From Lagopus muta (Eukaryota; Chordata; Aves; Galliformes; Phasianidae): a stretch of 64,000 nucleotides of DNA. The DNA is taken from contig NC_064433.1 in NCBI RefSeq assembly GCF_023343835.1, forward strand, positions 136,923,957 to 136,987,956. Direction: 5' to 3'. Below, piece by piece: positions 45,269 through 56,662 of this stretch; position 1 is the first letter of the stretch, and every line of letters begins with the position of its first letter. Both the position numbers and the translations under genes were made by a program. Below the pieces are notes generated by a model. That model was not told the origin of the DNA and made no database searches. It worked only from the letters and a program-made list of their open reading frames with translations.

Positions 45269-47060
45269 CTGCGGTCTGCCTTTTGAGGCATTTTCTTTAA
45301 TGGTTTGAAAGCAAATGGGAACCGCAGCTATGCAGTCAGATTTTTTTCTGCAATCTGCTATTTTTGTGCATATTGCAGCTAAGACTTAATTATTAATCCT
45401 TTGAGGAACATTGTGTTGATCTTGATTTACTCTGTTACATTGTCTGTGAATATCTAATATTGAATCCTTCTAAAAAACACATTAACTGGTATAATTTATT
45501 CAGAATCTGCTTAACAAAGAAAATTGTATATTTAAAGTAATTCAAAAGAAGCAAAGACTTTCCCTTGTTAGATAAGGAGTCTTCAGTATCCTTGTTATTC
45601 TCTCCCAGCACAAAGAAGACTTTAGTATATCATTTAATAGCATATACTGTAGTGGTGTGGAAATATCCCCTGTTTAATTGCTAGCACTGAAACATAGTAA
45701 ATGCTGTTAATGTTTTGCGGAACAACCATGTGAACTGTTTTATAACTTACTATGTGATAGAAAATAGCAAGCAAAATCCATTAAAAATAGAATGAACTGC
45801 AGAATTAAATTCTGTAGCAATACTTTAGCAACTGAGGTAAAGCTTATTCCTTTTCAAGCAGGTATTAGTATTCCAGAATGCAGACATTAATGTCCTAATA
45901 GCCAAATCTCTCCCTGGTCTAATATTTCTCCAATAGTGGGTGAGTTTTGTACACTGCACTATCTCTTATCTCTATTCAGACTACTGCTCTACTGAGACCT
46001 TGTGCTGCTGAAGCTAGAAGAACTGACAAAATTCATGTGTGCAATTACAAACAGAACAGATACAACTCTCTTTCGAATCTATTTGGCTTTGGCTCCTAGT
46101 GACAGCTCTCTCTGTTTCTTCCAGGCTTTCTGGCCAGTGCTTAACACTGGACAGGATTCCTTTCGTGGTGGGATTAAGCCATTCATTCTCACATTGAATG
46201 CAAGACAAATACTATTAGTGTCAACAAAATTACAGTGAAGTACACTATTCCTGCTGTAATTTGATTTAGCTCCAGTGTAAATGATGTTGTACCAGTTTCT
46301 AGAAGCAAAGGCCTGATCTCAAAAGTCTGTTTACTGTAGTACTGTTTATAGTAGACTTTCATTTTTTTCTCAAATATGTATAATTGGAAGCTCTGTGAAA
46401 GTACACTAAATTTGTGTATTTTCTTGTCTGCAGACTTCCAAAGCTTATGTTTAGTTTAAAAGTGGATTCAATAAAGATTGTTTTACTGTCAGAAAGAGCT
46501 GTATTGTATGCATGTAGCATAAAGACAGAAGTTCTGAAAGATCGGATGTTGGTCGTATGTTTTTGGGAAATGAGAAGTTCCCAGAAATGGAGGCAAAGAT
46601 TTTAAAATAGCAAGGGCTTTCTGTGAAAGTATTCACTTGTTTGTGTGGAGAACACATCAGACAAACTCCACTGAAAGGAGATCAGTTGCATCTCCTTAAA
46701 AACGGGGCGGAGGAAAGAAAAATCTTGTCTATTCTTCAGTTGGTTCTCCTTTCTAAGTCATTATTTCCTTAATCTTCCTTTTCTGTATACTTAAAATAGG
46801 AAATAGTGAAGTTTTCTTTAAGGATTTGCAATAGTGGATTAAAAAAATATTTCAGAGACAGGAAATAAACAGGCCTTTTAGCAACCATCAATCAGTCTTC
46901 AATATGTTTGTATAGTTTTTATACTCCAGTCTTGGAATTCATTTACTATTCACAATTCTTGGCAATTCATAGTTGGAGGCTGATTACAGTAGTCTTTTTG
47001 GCTAATATTTACACTTCCACTGCTGACTCTGTCTAGTGAGGGATTGAATATCAGCCTATA
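45269..47060. other. Putative intron; no gene seen
   Basis: AT-rich unique DNA without a recognisable repeat. Short frames at 46,002-46,238 and 46,414-46,605 lack any domain and lie opposite other short frames. Confidence 0.5.
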
Positions 47061-47061
47061 C

Positions 47062-47578
47062 GCAGTTTGCTCTGAAAGTAATGCCTCCAATTTATTTTCA
47101 TGAAAATAACAACACACGCAGAGAGCATAACAACATTATTTGATAGTATTTTGTAGCTGAGAATTTGCTCTATTTTTCAATATAGTCACCACCATTAGCT
47201 ATGTGTTTTCACTAACAATGAACAAGAGTTGTGCTTGTAGAAGACTCCACCAGTGGAGGCGACCCTGCTGTTACCACTGCTGAAGTGCACCACCTACTGC
47301 CTCACTTTGCCCACATCCACTGTTAGGTCTTCATAAACACTCAGCAAGTGTCGATGAATGTCAATGGGTGCCATTTTTTCTGCATGAAGGAATTCAGTGA
47401 CACACCTCTGTTTCATCTGCGCTTCTGTTATCAGGTGCCACTGTGTCAGACTGTCCCTCTGCTACCATCTGTAATGGGGTATTGGCATGGAAGTTCAGCT
47501 TCTACTGCAACGCCATCAACTGCCTCCGACACTGTGGGCTAACATAATAAAATAAGAGGCATTACTTTTGGAGCAGCC
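47062..47578 (-). mobile_element. Mariner-like DNA transposon, Galluhop-type, deleted copy 2 (inverted)
   Basis: The left end reads TTTGCTCTGAAAGTAATGCC (47,066) and the right end GAGGCATTACTTTTGGAGCA (to 47,575). The two ends are inverted complements apart from a few bases. Read on the minus strand, the interior (GTGTTTATGAAGACC, AGTGAGGCAGTAGGTGGTGC, ACTTCAGCAGTGGTAACAGC) matches copy 1 at 41,860-42,410. At about 515 bp it is also a non-autonomous deletion product. No clear TA target duplication remains. Confidence 0.85.
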
Positions 47579-48429
47579 CTCATGTTTTAGCACTATTGCT
47601 ACCTCAGCATTTTGGTGCACTGTTCGTTCATTCATCATATGTTTGTGGCTTCTGTCCCTGACTTAATATATTTTTTTTAATTTTGAAGGATGGTGTGTGT
47701 ATATTTGTGTGCACGCATACGTATGTGTACATATGTATGTAGTATACGAGTGCTGGTCAAATTGCTAAATACAGACACTTTCAAAAGGAATCCCCCTCTT
47801 GGCTATCAGTTTTCTGGGGCTTCTCTGAGGAGACTGTTTTTCCCAGTGGCACTTGGTCTCTGTGTTTTGAAAGAAAAAGTGTTTGCTTTGGATACCATGC
47901 TTGAGAGAAGCAAGGGCTAGATCAGTCAGTGTTACTGATGCATTGCAAATCAGATGGTACACCAGCTATTCCACTGTTGTACATGGTTATGTTCATATCA
48001 TAACGCAGGCTATAGGAAGCTTGAGGACACAACTGCACTGGACCCTGATTTGTTTTCTGGTTGAATATTTGTGGAAGAGTGTTGTTTTTTTTTCACTTTA
48101 TATGCACTGTAATCTGACTGGGAGGAAAAAAAAAAAAAAAGGAAAATAGTGAGATGAGAATTCTTCAGCCAAACAATCATTTTGTTCGGCACCAAATAAG
48201 AAATCAGAAAACCTCTTGTGAGTGTGCTTTTATGGGCTTGTTGTTGTTCCCCCCGGTTTACAAAAACGATGTTGTAATATTTAAAGCAGGCATTGTGCAT
48301 GTGAGGTTTCTGTATGGAATCACAGATAACGTTTGTAAGCTGCTGAAATGTTCCTGTGGATGGCCTGACCGATGCAACCTGTCAAGGTAATGAATGAAGT
48401 ACTGTAGGAATACTACAATGCCTACTGTA
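47579..48429. other. Putative intron; no gene seen
   Basis: Contains an alternating purine/pyrimidine patch at about 47,693-47,755 (GTGTGTATATTTGTGTGCAC, then ACGTATGTGTACATATGTAT) with Z-DNA potential, and an A15 run near 48,127. Confidence 0.5.
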
Positions 48430-48720
48430 CGCAGAGATGATGTTTCCTAAATTGAAAAACAGGTTTATTAATGGTGTTCTTATAAAGATGGGACTAATCT
48501 GGGATTCTGCTACCGTTTTTAATTAACAACTCAACCATTAATGATCATGTGGCTCAGCTTGTGAAATGACTGATGATCAGGTTTTTTTTCTTGTTTTTTT
48601 GCTACGCTGTGTTCACAGATATGAAAAGGTGATTGCAAAGCTCAGACAGCTAATTCAGAAACCTAGATCAATATTTCGTTCTGTCCTTTGGCAGTGTTAA
48701 TTTAGAGAGAGGAAACGATC
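48430..48720. promoter_or_regulatory. Candidate conserved non-coding element
   Basis: Repeat-free stretch with GGTTTATTAATGGTG, CGTTTTTAATTAACAAC, ACCATTAATGATCATGTGG, GACTGATGATCAGG and CAGCTAATTCAGAAACC. It lies about 600 bp left of the SOX-OCT-bearing block and may belong to the same regulatory cluster. No coding frame. Confidence 0.3.
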
Positions 48721-49260
48721 ACGTATTCCTAACCTTGTTTGTGGTTTAAGCTTCCTGCTTATTTATTTCTTTGGAAATATTATTCTTTGCCAAAGAGATG
48801 GTTTGATCTGATTATTTTATGTCAGGCGAATATTTCTGGGAGTAAGCAGGCTGTTGAAAACACAACACGCTGCCTCTCAGGTCTTGAAATGTGTAGTTTG
48901 TAAATCGCTCTGTAAAGACCAGGTGATGAGCAGCGAAGAGAAGGGCATCAGCTGTGCACCTTTGGCTTATTTGGAAGAAATCTCTCCCTTGCGTATGTGC
49001 ATCTGAAGGCAGGCAGTGGAGGTACTGGGCTGGGACAGCCACAAAGCTATCGTGAGCAACCTGTGCCTTATTGTGGTGAAGCACTCGTGGTGGCGGGCAC
49101 AGATGGCAATGGTGCAGAAGGGAGCCCAATGAGAAGTTTGGTTGATTTATCTGCAATTGCCCCTCCTTTTGTTGTGTCAGTAATGGTAGAGTGAGGAAAA
49201 TGAATAATAAAACCTGCTTTGGGAGGATATAATGGTTCAGCAGTGAAAAATGATAATGAA
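48721..49260. other. No gene supported
   Basis: A minus-strand open frame of 163 codons covers 48,812-49,303. Its translation has no recognisable domain and no splice-site support. Part of the sequence is moderately GC-rich. Confidence 0.45.
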
Positions 49261-49400
49261 GTGTTGGAAAAAAGCTTCTGGGAGTGGAGCGTTTGCATAA
49301 CAATATATTGCTGCTTTAATGGGGATGGTTTCCTAATGTTATTGGGCTGGTCATGATTTAATGCAAAAGGTGCTGTCTTTAAGCTCTGAACAAGCAGAAA
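49261..49400. promoter_or_regulatory. Candidate enhancer with SOX-OCT composite site
   Basis: The block contains TTTGCATAACAAT at 49,292-49,304. Its reverse complement, ATTGTTATGCAAA, reproduces the core of the SOX2-OCT4 composite element (SOX half ATTGTT, octamer half ATGCAAA with the zero-base canonical spacing). A TTAATGGGGATGG, a CCTAATGTTATTGGGC and a GATTTAATGCAAAAGGTG follow within 80 bp, the last adding a second octamer-like ATGCAAAA. The sequence is repeat-free. Occupancy and conservation are untested. Confidence 0.5.
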
Positions 49401-50867
49401 GCATGAAGGGAAACGAGAAAAATATACAGATCTTTTGTACGTAAAGTAAACCTCTTTAAATTAGAGCTGTGAGTGCAGTGGACAAAAAATGGATGCGTGA
49501 AGAGATTTAACAAAGAACTCAAGATAGGTTTAATAAAGTGTAGACAAAACAAGCAATCAAATAGAACAACCTTAAAATCTGATCAGGTTACAGAATTTCT
49601 AGTCAAGTGACACAAAGAAAATACAGAATGGTCTGGAGGACTGCTTGTCCTCCTTGTGCTGGAGCTGTAGCTTGAAGTTGGTGCCTGGCCAGCTTTTGTC
49701 AAAGTAAACTTATAACCCTCTTATTTGGCCACAGTTCATTGTTGGATATAGCTGGGATTATCCTAACGTTTACCTCTGCGTAGCTGATCCAATGAGCTGC
49801 TTTAGGATCCTAAATATTGTAGTAGCTCCTAAAAGATCATCCTTTTCTCTGGATTGGAAACCCCTAGTAGGAGCTCAATATGGTGGACTATTTCTTCTGC
49901 AAGAAAGGTAGAAGACGTTAAGTCTGTTCAGCTAGCTCGCACTTTCTTCTATCCTCCTGTGTCTGTCTGCACTGTCTGTACTGTCTGTCTGCACTGTCTG
50001 TCTTTCCCTGCAAAGCTAATCTCGTACAACGTGGCTGTCCTGCTTTGCTGGACCACATAAGCAAGAAGGAATGTATGATGGTGCAGCAGAGATGAGTTAC
50101 AGCATGACCTGAAACTGTACATCTTTCTCTGGAGGTCAGATGCTCTTCTTATTTGGTTTCTTCGTATACTACTTAGGAATTTTTTGTTTTTAAGTGCTAC
50201 GTCATCATATGGTTATGCCTATAGCTAAGATGTGTACAATGCCTGGGTAGGGGATCTGTTGCTGGCTTGCTTCCTTCACTCTTTCAATATGTATTCACTC
50301 TTTAACACTATATTAAAGAACTCATAGCCTTCAGGCTTTGTTCTCCTCTTGGTGTGAAGGCAAGTATGTGCACAAATACTGTGAATGGTAATGGAATATT
50401 ACCAGGGAGTAGGTGTTTGACCCACCTGCATCTCCACATTATGTAGAGGGGCTTAGTGCTGCAGAACCAGGCTGAAGGAACAAGCAGGCTGTGCTTATTT
50501 TTGGAGATTATGGGCTATTTACTACACAGTGCGTTCAAATGTAATCTCTTTATTGTCATTCTGAGCATTGAATAGTTCACTAACCATATGGTATTTGCAG
50601 TGAAATGCCACCCAAAATAGTCTATAAATATTTTATGGTGCCTAGCCTGGTAAGGGGTAAGAACTCTTTAAAGCACAGTGTGCTGCCTTGTGTGTGCCTC
50701 CTGCCTGACTGACAGGCAAACAGCAATGGGTGAAGCTACAGCAATGTGTTCTCTTATGAAAACGTGGTGTGTTCTGATGCAGACTCGATAAAATATTAAA
50801 ATATTAAAAAAAAAAAGTCTGTCCCAGAACAAAGTGCCACATGCAGTAAGGCAATATTAGTGGTCAT
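49401..50867. other. Putative intron; no gene seen
   Basis: Contains the short CTGT-rich tandem at 49,962-50,007 and otherwise unique DNA with no recognised exon. Confidence 0.5.
49962..50007 (+). repeat. Imperfect CTGTCTGCA/CTGT tandem
   Basis: Alternating units of CTGTCTGCA, CTGTCTGTA and CTGTCTGT are repeated about five times with small variations. Confidence 0.7.
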
Positions 50868-51222
50868 TAGAATCATAAAACCATAGAGTCCTTAGAGTTG
50901 GAAGGGACCTTTAAAGGCCATCTAGTCCAGCTCCCCTGCAATGAGCAGGGACACCATAGCTAGAAGGTCTGGGGTGTGATCCAGCCTGGCCTTGAAAGAC
51001 TTCAGGGATGGGGCGCCTACCACATCTCTGGGCAACCTGTTCCACTGCCTCACCATCAAAGATTTTTTTCCTTATATCTAACCTACATGTTCCCCCATTT
51101 AGTTTGAAACCATTTTCCCTTATACTATCACCACAGACCCTGCCCACAGACCCAGAGTCTGCCCCTTTCTTTCCTGTAGTTCTCCTGTAGATATGGAAAG
51201 GCTGCTGTCAGGCTCTGCTTGT
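50868..51222 (-). mobile_element. CR1 LINE 3' fragment, antisense
   Basis: The plus strand begins AGAATCATAAAACCATAGAG and GTTGGAAGGGACCTTTAAAG, then CCATCTAGTCCAGCTCCCCT, GCAATGAGCAGGGACACC, TGGGCAACCTGTTCCACTGC, CCTTATATCTAACCTACATG and AGTTTGAAACCATTTTCCCT, and ends near GGAAAGGCTGCTGTCAGGCT. Tail and 3' untranslated region only. Confidence 0.92.
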
Positions 51223-52478
51223 ATGTGGTTGTGTGCTTGTGGTCTCAGGAAGGAGAACACAAGCTCATGATTTGGCATACCTACTGGTATGGATGTGTGC
51301 TGTGAAAAACAGCGTTTTGTTGGCTGAATGCTTGCTTTTTTTCCAGGATGGATTACTGAGGAGAAATGTGAGAAAACAGTTCTAGCTTTCCTTTCCTAGT
51401 CAATCAAATATAGAACAATATAGAAATAGGGCTGGAAGGCATGAAGATCTTCTACAGTTTATCTCCCTGCTTCAAGGAAAAAGTCAGCTCTTTGTATTTC
51501 TTCCTATTTCAGACAGTATTTATGTAATGCTATGGAGGCTGTGAACTTCAAATGCCCAAGTCCAAGACCAGAAGCTCAGTGAAGCAAACCCCAAATATGG
51601 TTAGAAGTGACTGCATGTGCTGCTCTGGAAAAATGGACCAAGGAAAACCAGTGTAGCTACTAAGAGATCCCCAAGATAAGCTGGGACCTGAATTTAGATC
51701 CTTGCATTGCTCCTTGTTACTGCAGATTGGGACTACCTGAGATGCAGATCCAGCTGAATGGATTTCTGCTGGGGGAAGATTAAACTAGATGTTAATGTGA
51801 TTTTAAAGTCTTCCTATGATGAAAGCTTCACCTACTCGTATTCGTGATCTTCTGACAGCTAACCTGAACATTTTCAATTGTATTTTAATGAAGAAAACCC
51901 CAAACCACAGTGTACTTACTCAGTTGTCCTGCTGGGTAACAGTGTCAACAAGCTGGTGGGAAAAGGCTACAAAGGACTTAAGTCTGAAGCTGTTAAATTC
52001 TTGCTAATGCTTGCTAACTGAACAGCAGCAGGACAGACGCAAGGACAGCATGGGGGATAATGCAAAAATATGAGAGATTATGCTGTGGATTAGTTTTCAA
52101 ACTTGTGCTGCCTCAAAGTTAGCATTTGTGTAAAGGAGGCTCTGTGTCAGGTTGTTTAGGTGTCACCAGCAATGTGCCAGAGTTAGTATCAGGAGCAGTT
52201 GCCATCAGCTCCGTGTCAGACCACATGTGCATTTCTGACTGTTTCCACCCCTATTGAAAACCCTCCCACAGGATTTGCAGGGGCAGAAATATGCATTCGT
52301 ATGGGTACTCAGGGGCATCGAATGGAATAAATGTAGAAAATCTGAACCTGTAAGTTTGGCAAGCCACCCTAAGATCAGCACATCAGCTTGGTAGAAGCAG
52401 TTACTGAGTGGAGACTCTTATTTGCTTAATTAAGTGTCTCTATATGTTCAGATTGAAGAGTTACGGCAGCAGCATGCC
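51223..52478. other. Putative intron; no gene seen
   Basis: Unique DNA. Short open frames (for example 51,816-52,007) have no recognisable domain. Confidence 0.5.
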
Positions 52479-52500
52479 TTTTTTTTTTTTTTTTTTTTTT
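52479..52500. repeat. T22 homopolymer
   Basis: Uninterrupted run of 22 T. Confidence 0.9.
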
Positions 52501-54682
52501 AATGAATTCATTTAATGCCTTTGGTTATGTCTGCATTTTTTCCACTTCAAGATGCCTGTTTTTAGTTTCCTGGACTTTTAGTGTTCTGCTCTTCCTTCTA
52601 AATTTTAAGGTGAAGAGGAGGAGTGGGAAAATAAGTTTCAAGCAGGTTTTCCATAAAGAAAATTTGAAAATCAGAAAGGTGAGAAGAATTCATATTCTCA
52701 TTCACTCCAGCAGTGCATAAAGGTGAACGAAGTCAGAACTGGCAAAAGGAGTAGATAGGACAAACCCGCACAAGAGATGCAATATGGTTCATTAAACCAT
52801 TCCTGGTTCATTAAACAGTGGTGCATGTTTTATAAAGCTTTCCCTCATTAATGCAATTATTTTTTAATTACAATGTGTGGGTTCTGAAAGGGTGAAGAAC
52901 TGCCCTCAGTGTTAGGTAGCCTTCTAGGACATGATGATGATGTTTAGCGTTGTTCCTCACAATGCATATTAGAAAGTGGGAGGTAACAAGGTGAGGCAGC
53001 TCTATTTCCTGACATAATCCACCTATAACCTGCCTCCTGCCATGTTTAACACATGAAAAACCCTTTCTCCCTTCCCATTTCCCCCTCTACCCTTGAAAAT
53101 AACCAGTATCTCCATTTGACATTACTGCATTCCTGCTCTAGGTCTGCACTTGATTTTTTGCTTTTGAACTTGGCAGAATCTTGATCTGATTTTACTCTGT
53201 TATTTTGGAGTGATAACTCTGCTCATACTGGCATGCTTCCTACTTTGCTTCTGGAGCCTTTCAGCTGGCCCCTAGGAAGTAGAAAGGGTCTACAAGCTTC
53301 ACAATTATTCCTCTCTTGAGGACACCAATTCCTTTGATAGTCTGTTTTCTGCACGCTTTCTTTCTTCTTCAAAGGAGGCAGTCCCTGTTATTGTAGCGTG
53401 TGCATATAGCTCTTCCACCAGTTCTACCATAAAGCAAAACACCTAGCAGAACATTTTGCTCATCTTACTTCTAGTAGCCTGGTCCTAGCTAGTTCCTTCT
53501 GTAGAGCCCTTTTAGAAATCTTAAATGGTGTTTCAGGCCTTTTGGTATGAAGAATCATTACGTGGCTGTACCACACTACAGTATGGTACGCATTGCAAAC
53601 AGGACATAGTGCTTGCCTGCAGAATCCCTTCCTGAATCTTGAGTTTATAATATATGCGACCAGACTAAGCAAACTTCAGAAGATTTTAGGTGGCCTGTAA
53701 ATTTCCTCTCTCTGGCCAGGCCAGGCTATCTTTCCACATATTGGATGCTTTGACAAGATAGATAGCTGTGTAGTGCTTAAAGAGAAGGTGTGAGCACTGG
53801 GCTTAAAGCCTTATCTCCAGGTAAGTTGATGACAAACATGGAGCAGGACCAGCCCACAGAGGAGGAACAGTAGTCACAAAGTAAGAAGGACCTGACTGGG
53901 AAACTTGGGAATGCCAACACTGGGGTGCTTAGTAAGAGTCTAATGTGGACAGGTCTATCCTGAGTTTGCATGAACTTGGTGGCTGTGTAACCGGACCAAA
54001 TATGATCTGCCAGGATTTGTTTCAATGTGGTCATTGTGCTGTTGATCCAGTGTTTGGACTGTAAAAATAGCGGTTGCTTTTCCACTGTATTCAGAAATCT
54101 AAGTTCAACTTTGGCTATATGCCTGGGTGTCTGCTGACATTGTCTGTAAGCTCCTGATTTTTCCCTTTCTTGTAATGAGGAAGGCAGATCTGAAAACAGA
54201 CACTTACATGCAGGTAAAATGAGGGAAATCAGAAAGACATTGATGGAACTGTTTCTTTGAATTCCTCCACCCACAGTAGAACTGTATGCTTGGATTACCC
54301 TGATCTTTAAAAACTTAAAAGAAAGTGATTTACAACATCACTTTTACAAGATTTCTTGAAAGAGCAAGGTAATTTATTCACCCCGAATTACATTTTTTAG
54401 TAATGAGATCTGGATAACTATGTTCTGCGTGAGTTGCCTTGGTAACCTACTGGTACAAAATTTTATGTAGAGCTTGAAAACTTGAGGGGAAAAGCAAAAC
54501 AACCCACAGAACCTCCCAACTCACAGAAATGGATAAATAATCATTATGAAAAGAAATACCTGACAGTAAGAATGGACAGAACTTTTTTTTTCTTACATTT
54601 TATTTTTTCTTTCATCAAATTTGAGCAGAAATTATTTTCACTGAAGTGGACAATGGTGGAACTGCATCCAGCTCATGTGAGA
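52501..54682. other. Putative intron with one candidate regulatory block
   Basis: The block at 52,785-52,880 contains a 13-bp direct repeat, TGGTTCATTAAAC, at 52,785-52,797 and 52,804-52,816, followed by CTCATTAATGCAATT and TTTTTAATTACAATG. Minus-strand frames of 70 and 165 codons at 53,460-53,672 and 53,777-54,274 show no domain. Confidence 0.45.
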
Positions 54683-55370
54683 CTGTTCCAGCACCTCACC
54701 ACTCTCTCTGTAAAGAACTTCCCCCTGATATCTAACCTAAATCTTCCCTCAACTTCAAACCATTTCCCCTCATCCTGCTGTTATCTATCCCTTCGAAGAA
54801 TTGACTCCCCTCCTGTTTGTAGGCTCCCTTTAGGTATTGAAAGGCTGCAATGAGGTCACCCCGCAGCCTTCTTTTTCTCCAGGCTGAACAAGCCCAGCTC
54901 CCTCAGCCTGTCTTTGTAGGGGAGGTGCTCCAGCCCCCTGATCTTCGTGGCTCTCCTCTGGACCCTCTCCAACAGCTCCTTGTCCTTCCTGTTCTAGGGG
55001 CCCCAGACTGAATGCAGTACTCCAGATGGGGCCTCACAAGAGCAGAGTAGAGAGGGACAATCACCTCCCTGTTCCTGCTGGTCACCCCTCTTCTGATGGA
55101 GCCCAGGATACCATTTGCTTTCCAAGCTGCAAGAGCACACTGCTGGCTCATGCTAAATTTTTCATCCACCAGGACCCAAAGATCCTTCTCTGCAGGGCTG
55201 CTCTCAGGAACTGCTCTTCTCAGTCTGTATAGATGCCTGGGATTTCTCTGGCCCAAATGCAAAACCTTGCACTTCACTGTGTTGAACCTCATCAGATTCT
55301 CCCAGGCCCACCTTTCTAGTCTGTTGAAGTCCCTCTGAATGGCATCCCTTCCTTCCAGTGTATCAGTTGC
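54683..55370 (-). mobile_element. CR1 LINE, antisense, 3' end missing
   Basis: The plus strand starts abruptly at CTGTTCCAGCACCTCACCAC, without the inverted tail and the first about 170 bases of a normal 3' end. It then runs through CCTAAATCTTCCCTCAAC, CCGCAGCCTTCTTTTTCTCC, CTCCTCTGGACCCTCTCC, GTACTCCAGATGGGGCCTCA and CAGGATACCATTTGCTTTCC into ORF2, ending near GGCATCCCTTCCTTCCAGTG. It is the best preserved coding fragment in the window. Confidence 0.95.
54903..55292 (-). pseudogene. CR1 ORF2 C-terminal fragment, 129 open codons
   Basis: The minus-strand frame reads through [58 protein letters not shown] and [20 protein letters not shown]. These are characteristic of the part of CR1 ORF2 that follows the reverse transcriptase catalytic motif. 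The endonuclease and catalytic palm are absent. The frame shifts at its end, where [19 protein letters not shown] is out-of-frame translation of the terminal part. It is a fragment and cannot be active. Confidence 0.85.
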
Positions 55371-56142
55371 ATTTTGATGACCCTGTCTTCAGGTTTAGTG
55401 TTTCAAGGGCACTTCTGTAGAAGAGCTTGTGTGCATGGTTCCCAAAAAGTTTTTTTCTGTTGGTGATGAGTCCTTAGAAAGACAGCACTGTTATGGTGAG
55501 GCAGCTGGGGCTGGACTTTCTGCTCATTCTGCTGGCTTTGAGGGCAGTGAGTGTGTGGCTGCTTCATACTGAGTTGCTGCTGGGTTAAACCACACTGCAG
55601 TGAGATACTGAAAGCTGTGTTAAGTGCAAAAGGTCAGACCCAGTAACTCTTTCAGACTTAAGTTTAGGATCTCCGCACTGTACAGAAACCAGAATGCGGT
55701 ATATTTAAAGAAATGAACGATGTAGGATGCAAGTCAAGTGCTCGTATGATACAATGCACTCACAAGACATTGGTGTTAAATAAATAAATCCTCTATCAAA
55801 ACCAGAGGTGTTTCCCGTAATAAAACCAGTGCATCCATGAGTGTGCTATTGCTTATGTACTCTTTTCTCCGTTAAAATAGAATTCATATCATACAATAGT
55901 AGGAGCCAGTCATTAAGATCTTTATTGACATCTTGCTCAAGCAGTGTGCAGAGCAGTTACTATGACTGCTGAGTGCCTCTCTTTTCATTAATAGGCCTGT
56001 AGCATTTCTTCTGCAGAGAGGATAATAACTTCTGTGTTGAGAATTAAGCTGATATAATTTGCTCCAGACTCCTGTCAGTCCCTTCAATCCCTAAGCTACT
56101 CTTGCGCATTTATCAGTTGCTTCTGAGGCCATGTGGCTTTTC
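55371..56142. other. Putative intron; no gene seen
   Basis: Unique spacer between two antisense CR1 copies. No feature recognised. Confidence 0.5.
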
Positions 56143-56662
56143 TTAGAATCATATAATCATAGTATTGCTCAGGTTGGAAAAGACCTTAAAGATCATGGAG
56201 TCCAACCACAACCTAGCTATACTACCCTAACTCTAACAACCCTCCGCTAAATTATGTCCCTGAGTACCACATCCAAACGGTTTTTAAACACTTGCAGGGA
56301 TGGTGACTCAACCACCTCCATGGGGAGCCAATTCCAGTGCTTAACAGCCCTTTCTGTAAAGAGGTTTTTCTTGATATCCAACCTGAACACCCCCCAGTGC
56401 AACTTGAGGCCATTTCCCCTTGTCCTGTCATCAGTGTGAAGAGACCAGCCCCGCTCTCACTGTAAGCACCTTTCAGATACTGGAAGAGAGCAATAAGGTC
56501 TCCCCTCAGCTCCTTTTCCCCAGACTGAACAGCCCCAGTTCCTTTAGTCTTTCCTCATAGGCCATATTCTCTAAGCCCTTCACCAGCCTTGTTGCCCTTC
56601 TTCGGGCCTGCTCCAGCACCTCAGTGTCCTTTCTGTGCTGAGGTGCCCAAAATCAAAGATGG
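56143..56662 (-). mobile_element. CR1 LINE, antisense, with 3' tail
   Basis: The plus strand begins AGAATCATATAATCATAGTA and TTGGAAAAGACCTTAAAGAT, followed by GTCCAACCACAACCTAGC, ACCCTCCGCTAAATTATGTC, GGGGAGCCAATTCCAGTGCT, AACTTGAGGCCATTTCCCCT, AATAAGGTCTCCCCTCAGCT and TGTGCTGAGGTGCCCAAAAT. It shares its consensus with the copy at 63,429, so both belong to one subfamily. Confidence 0.95.

Noticed and set aside
48812-49303. 163-codon minus-strand open frame
   Set aside because: It overlaps the SOX-OCT candidate block. The translation shows no domain, and shorter frames compete on both strands.
53777-54274. 165-codon minus-strand open frame
   Set aside because: No recognisable domain or exon boundaries. 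Likely chance.
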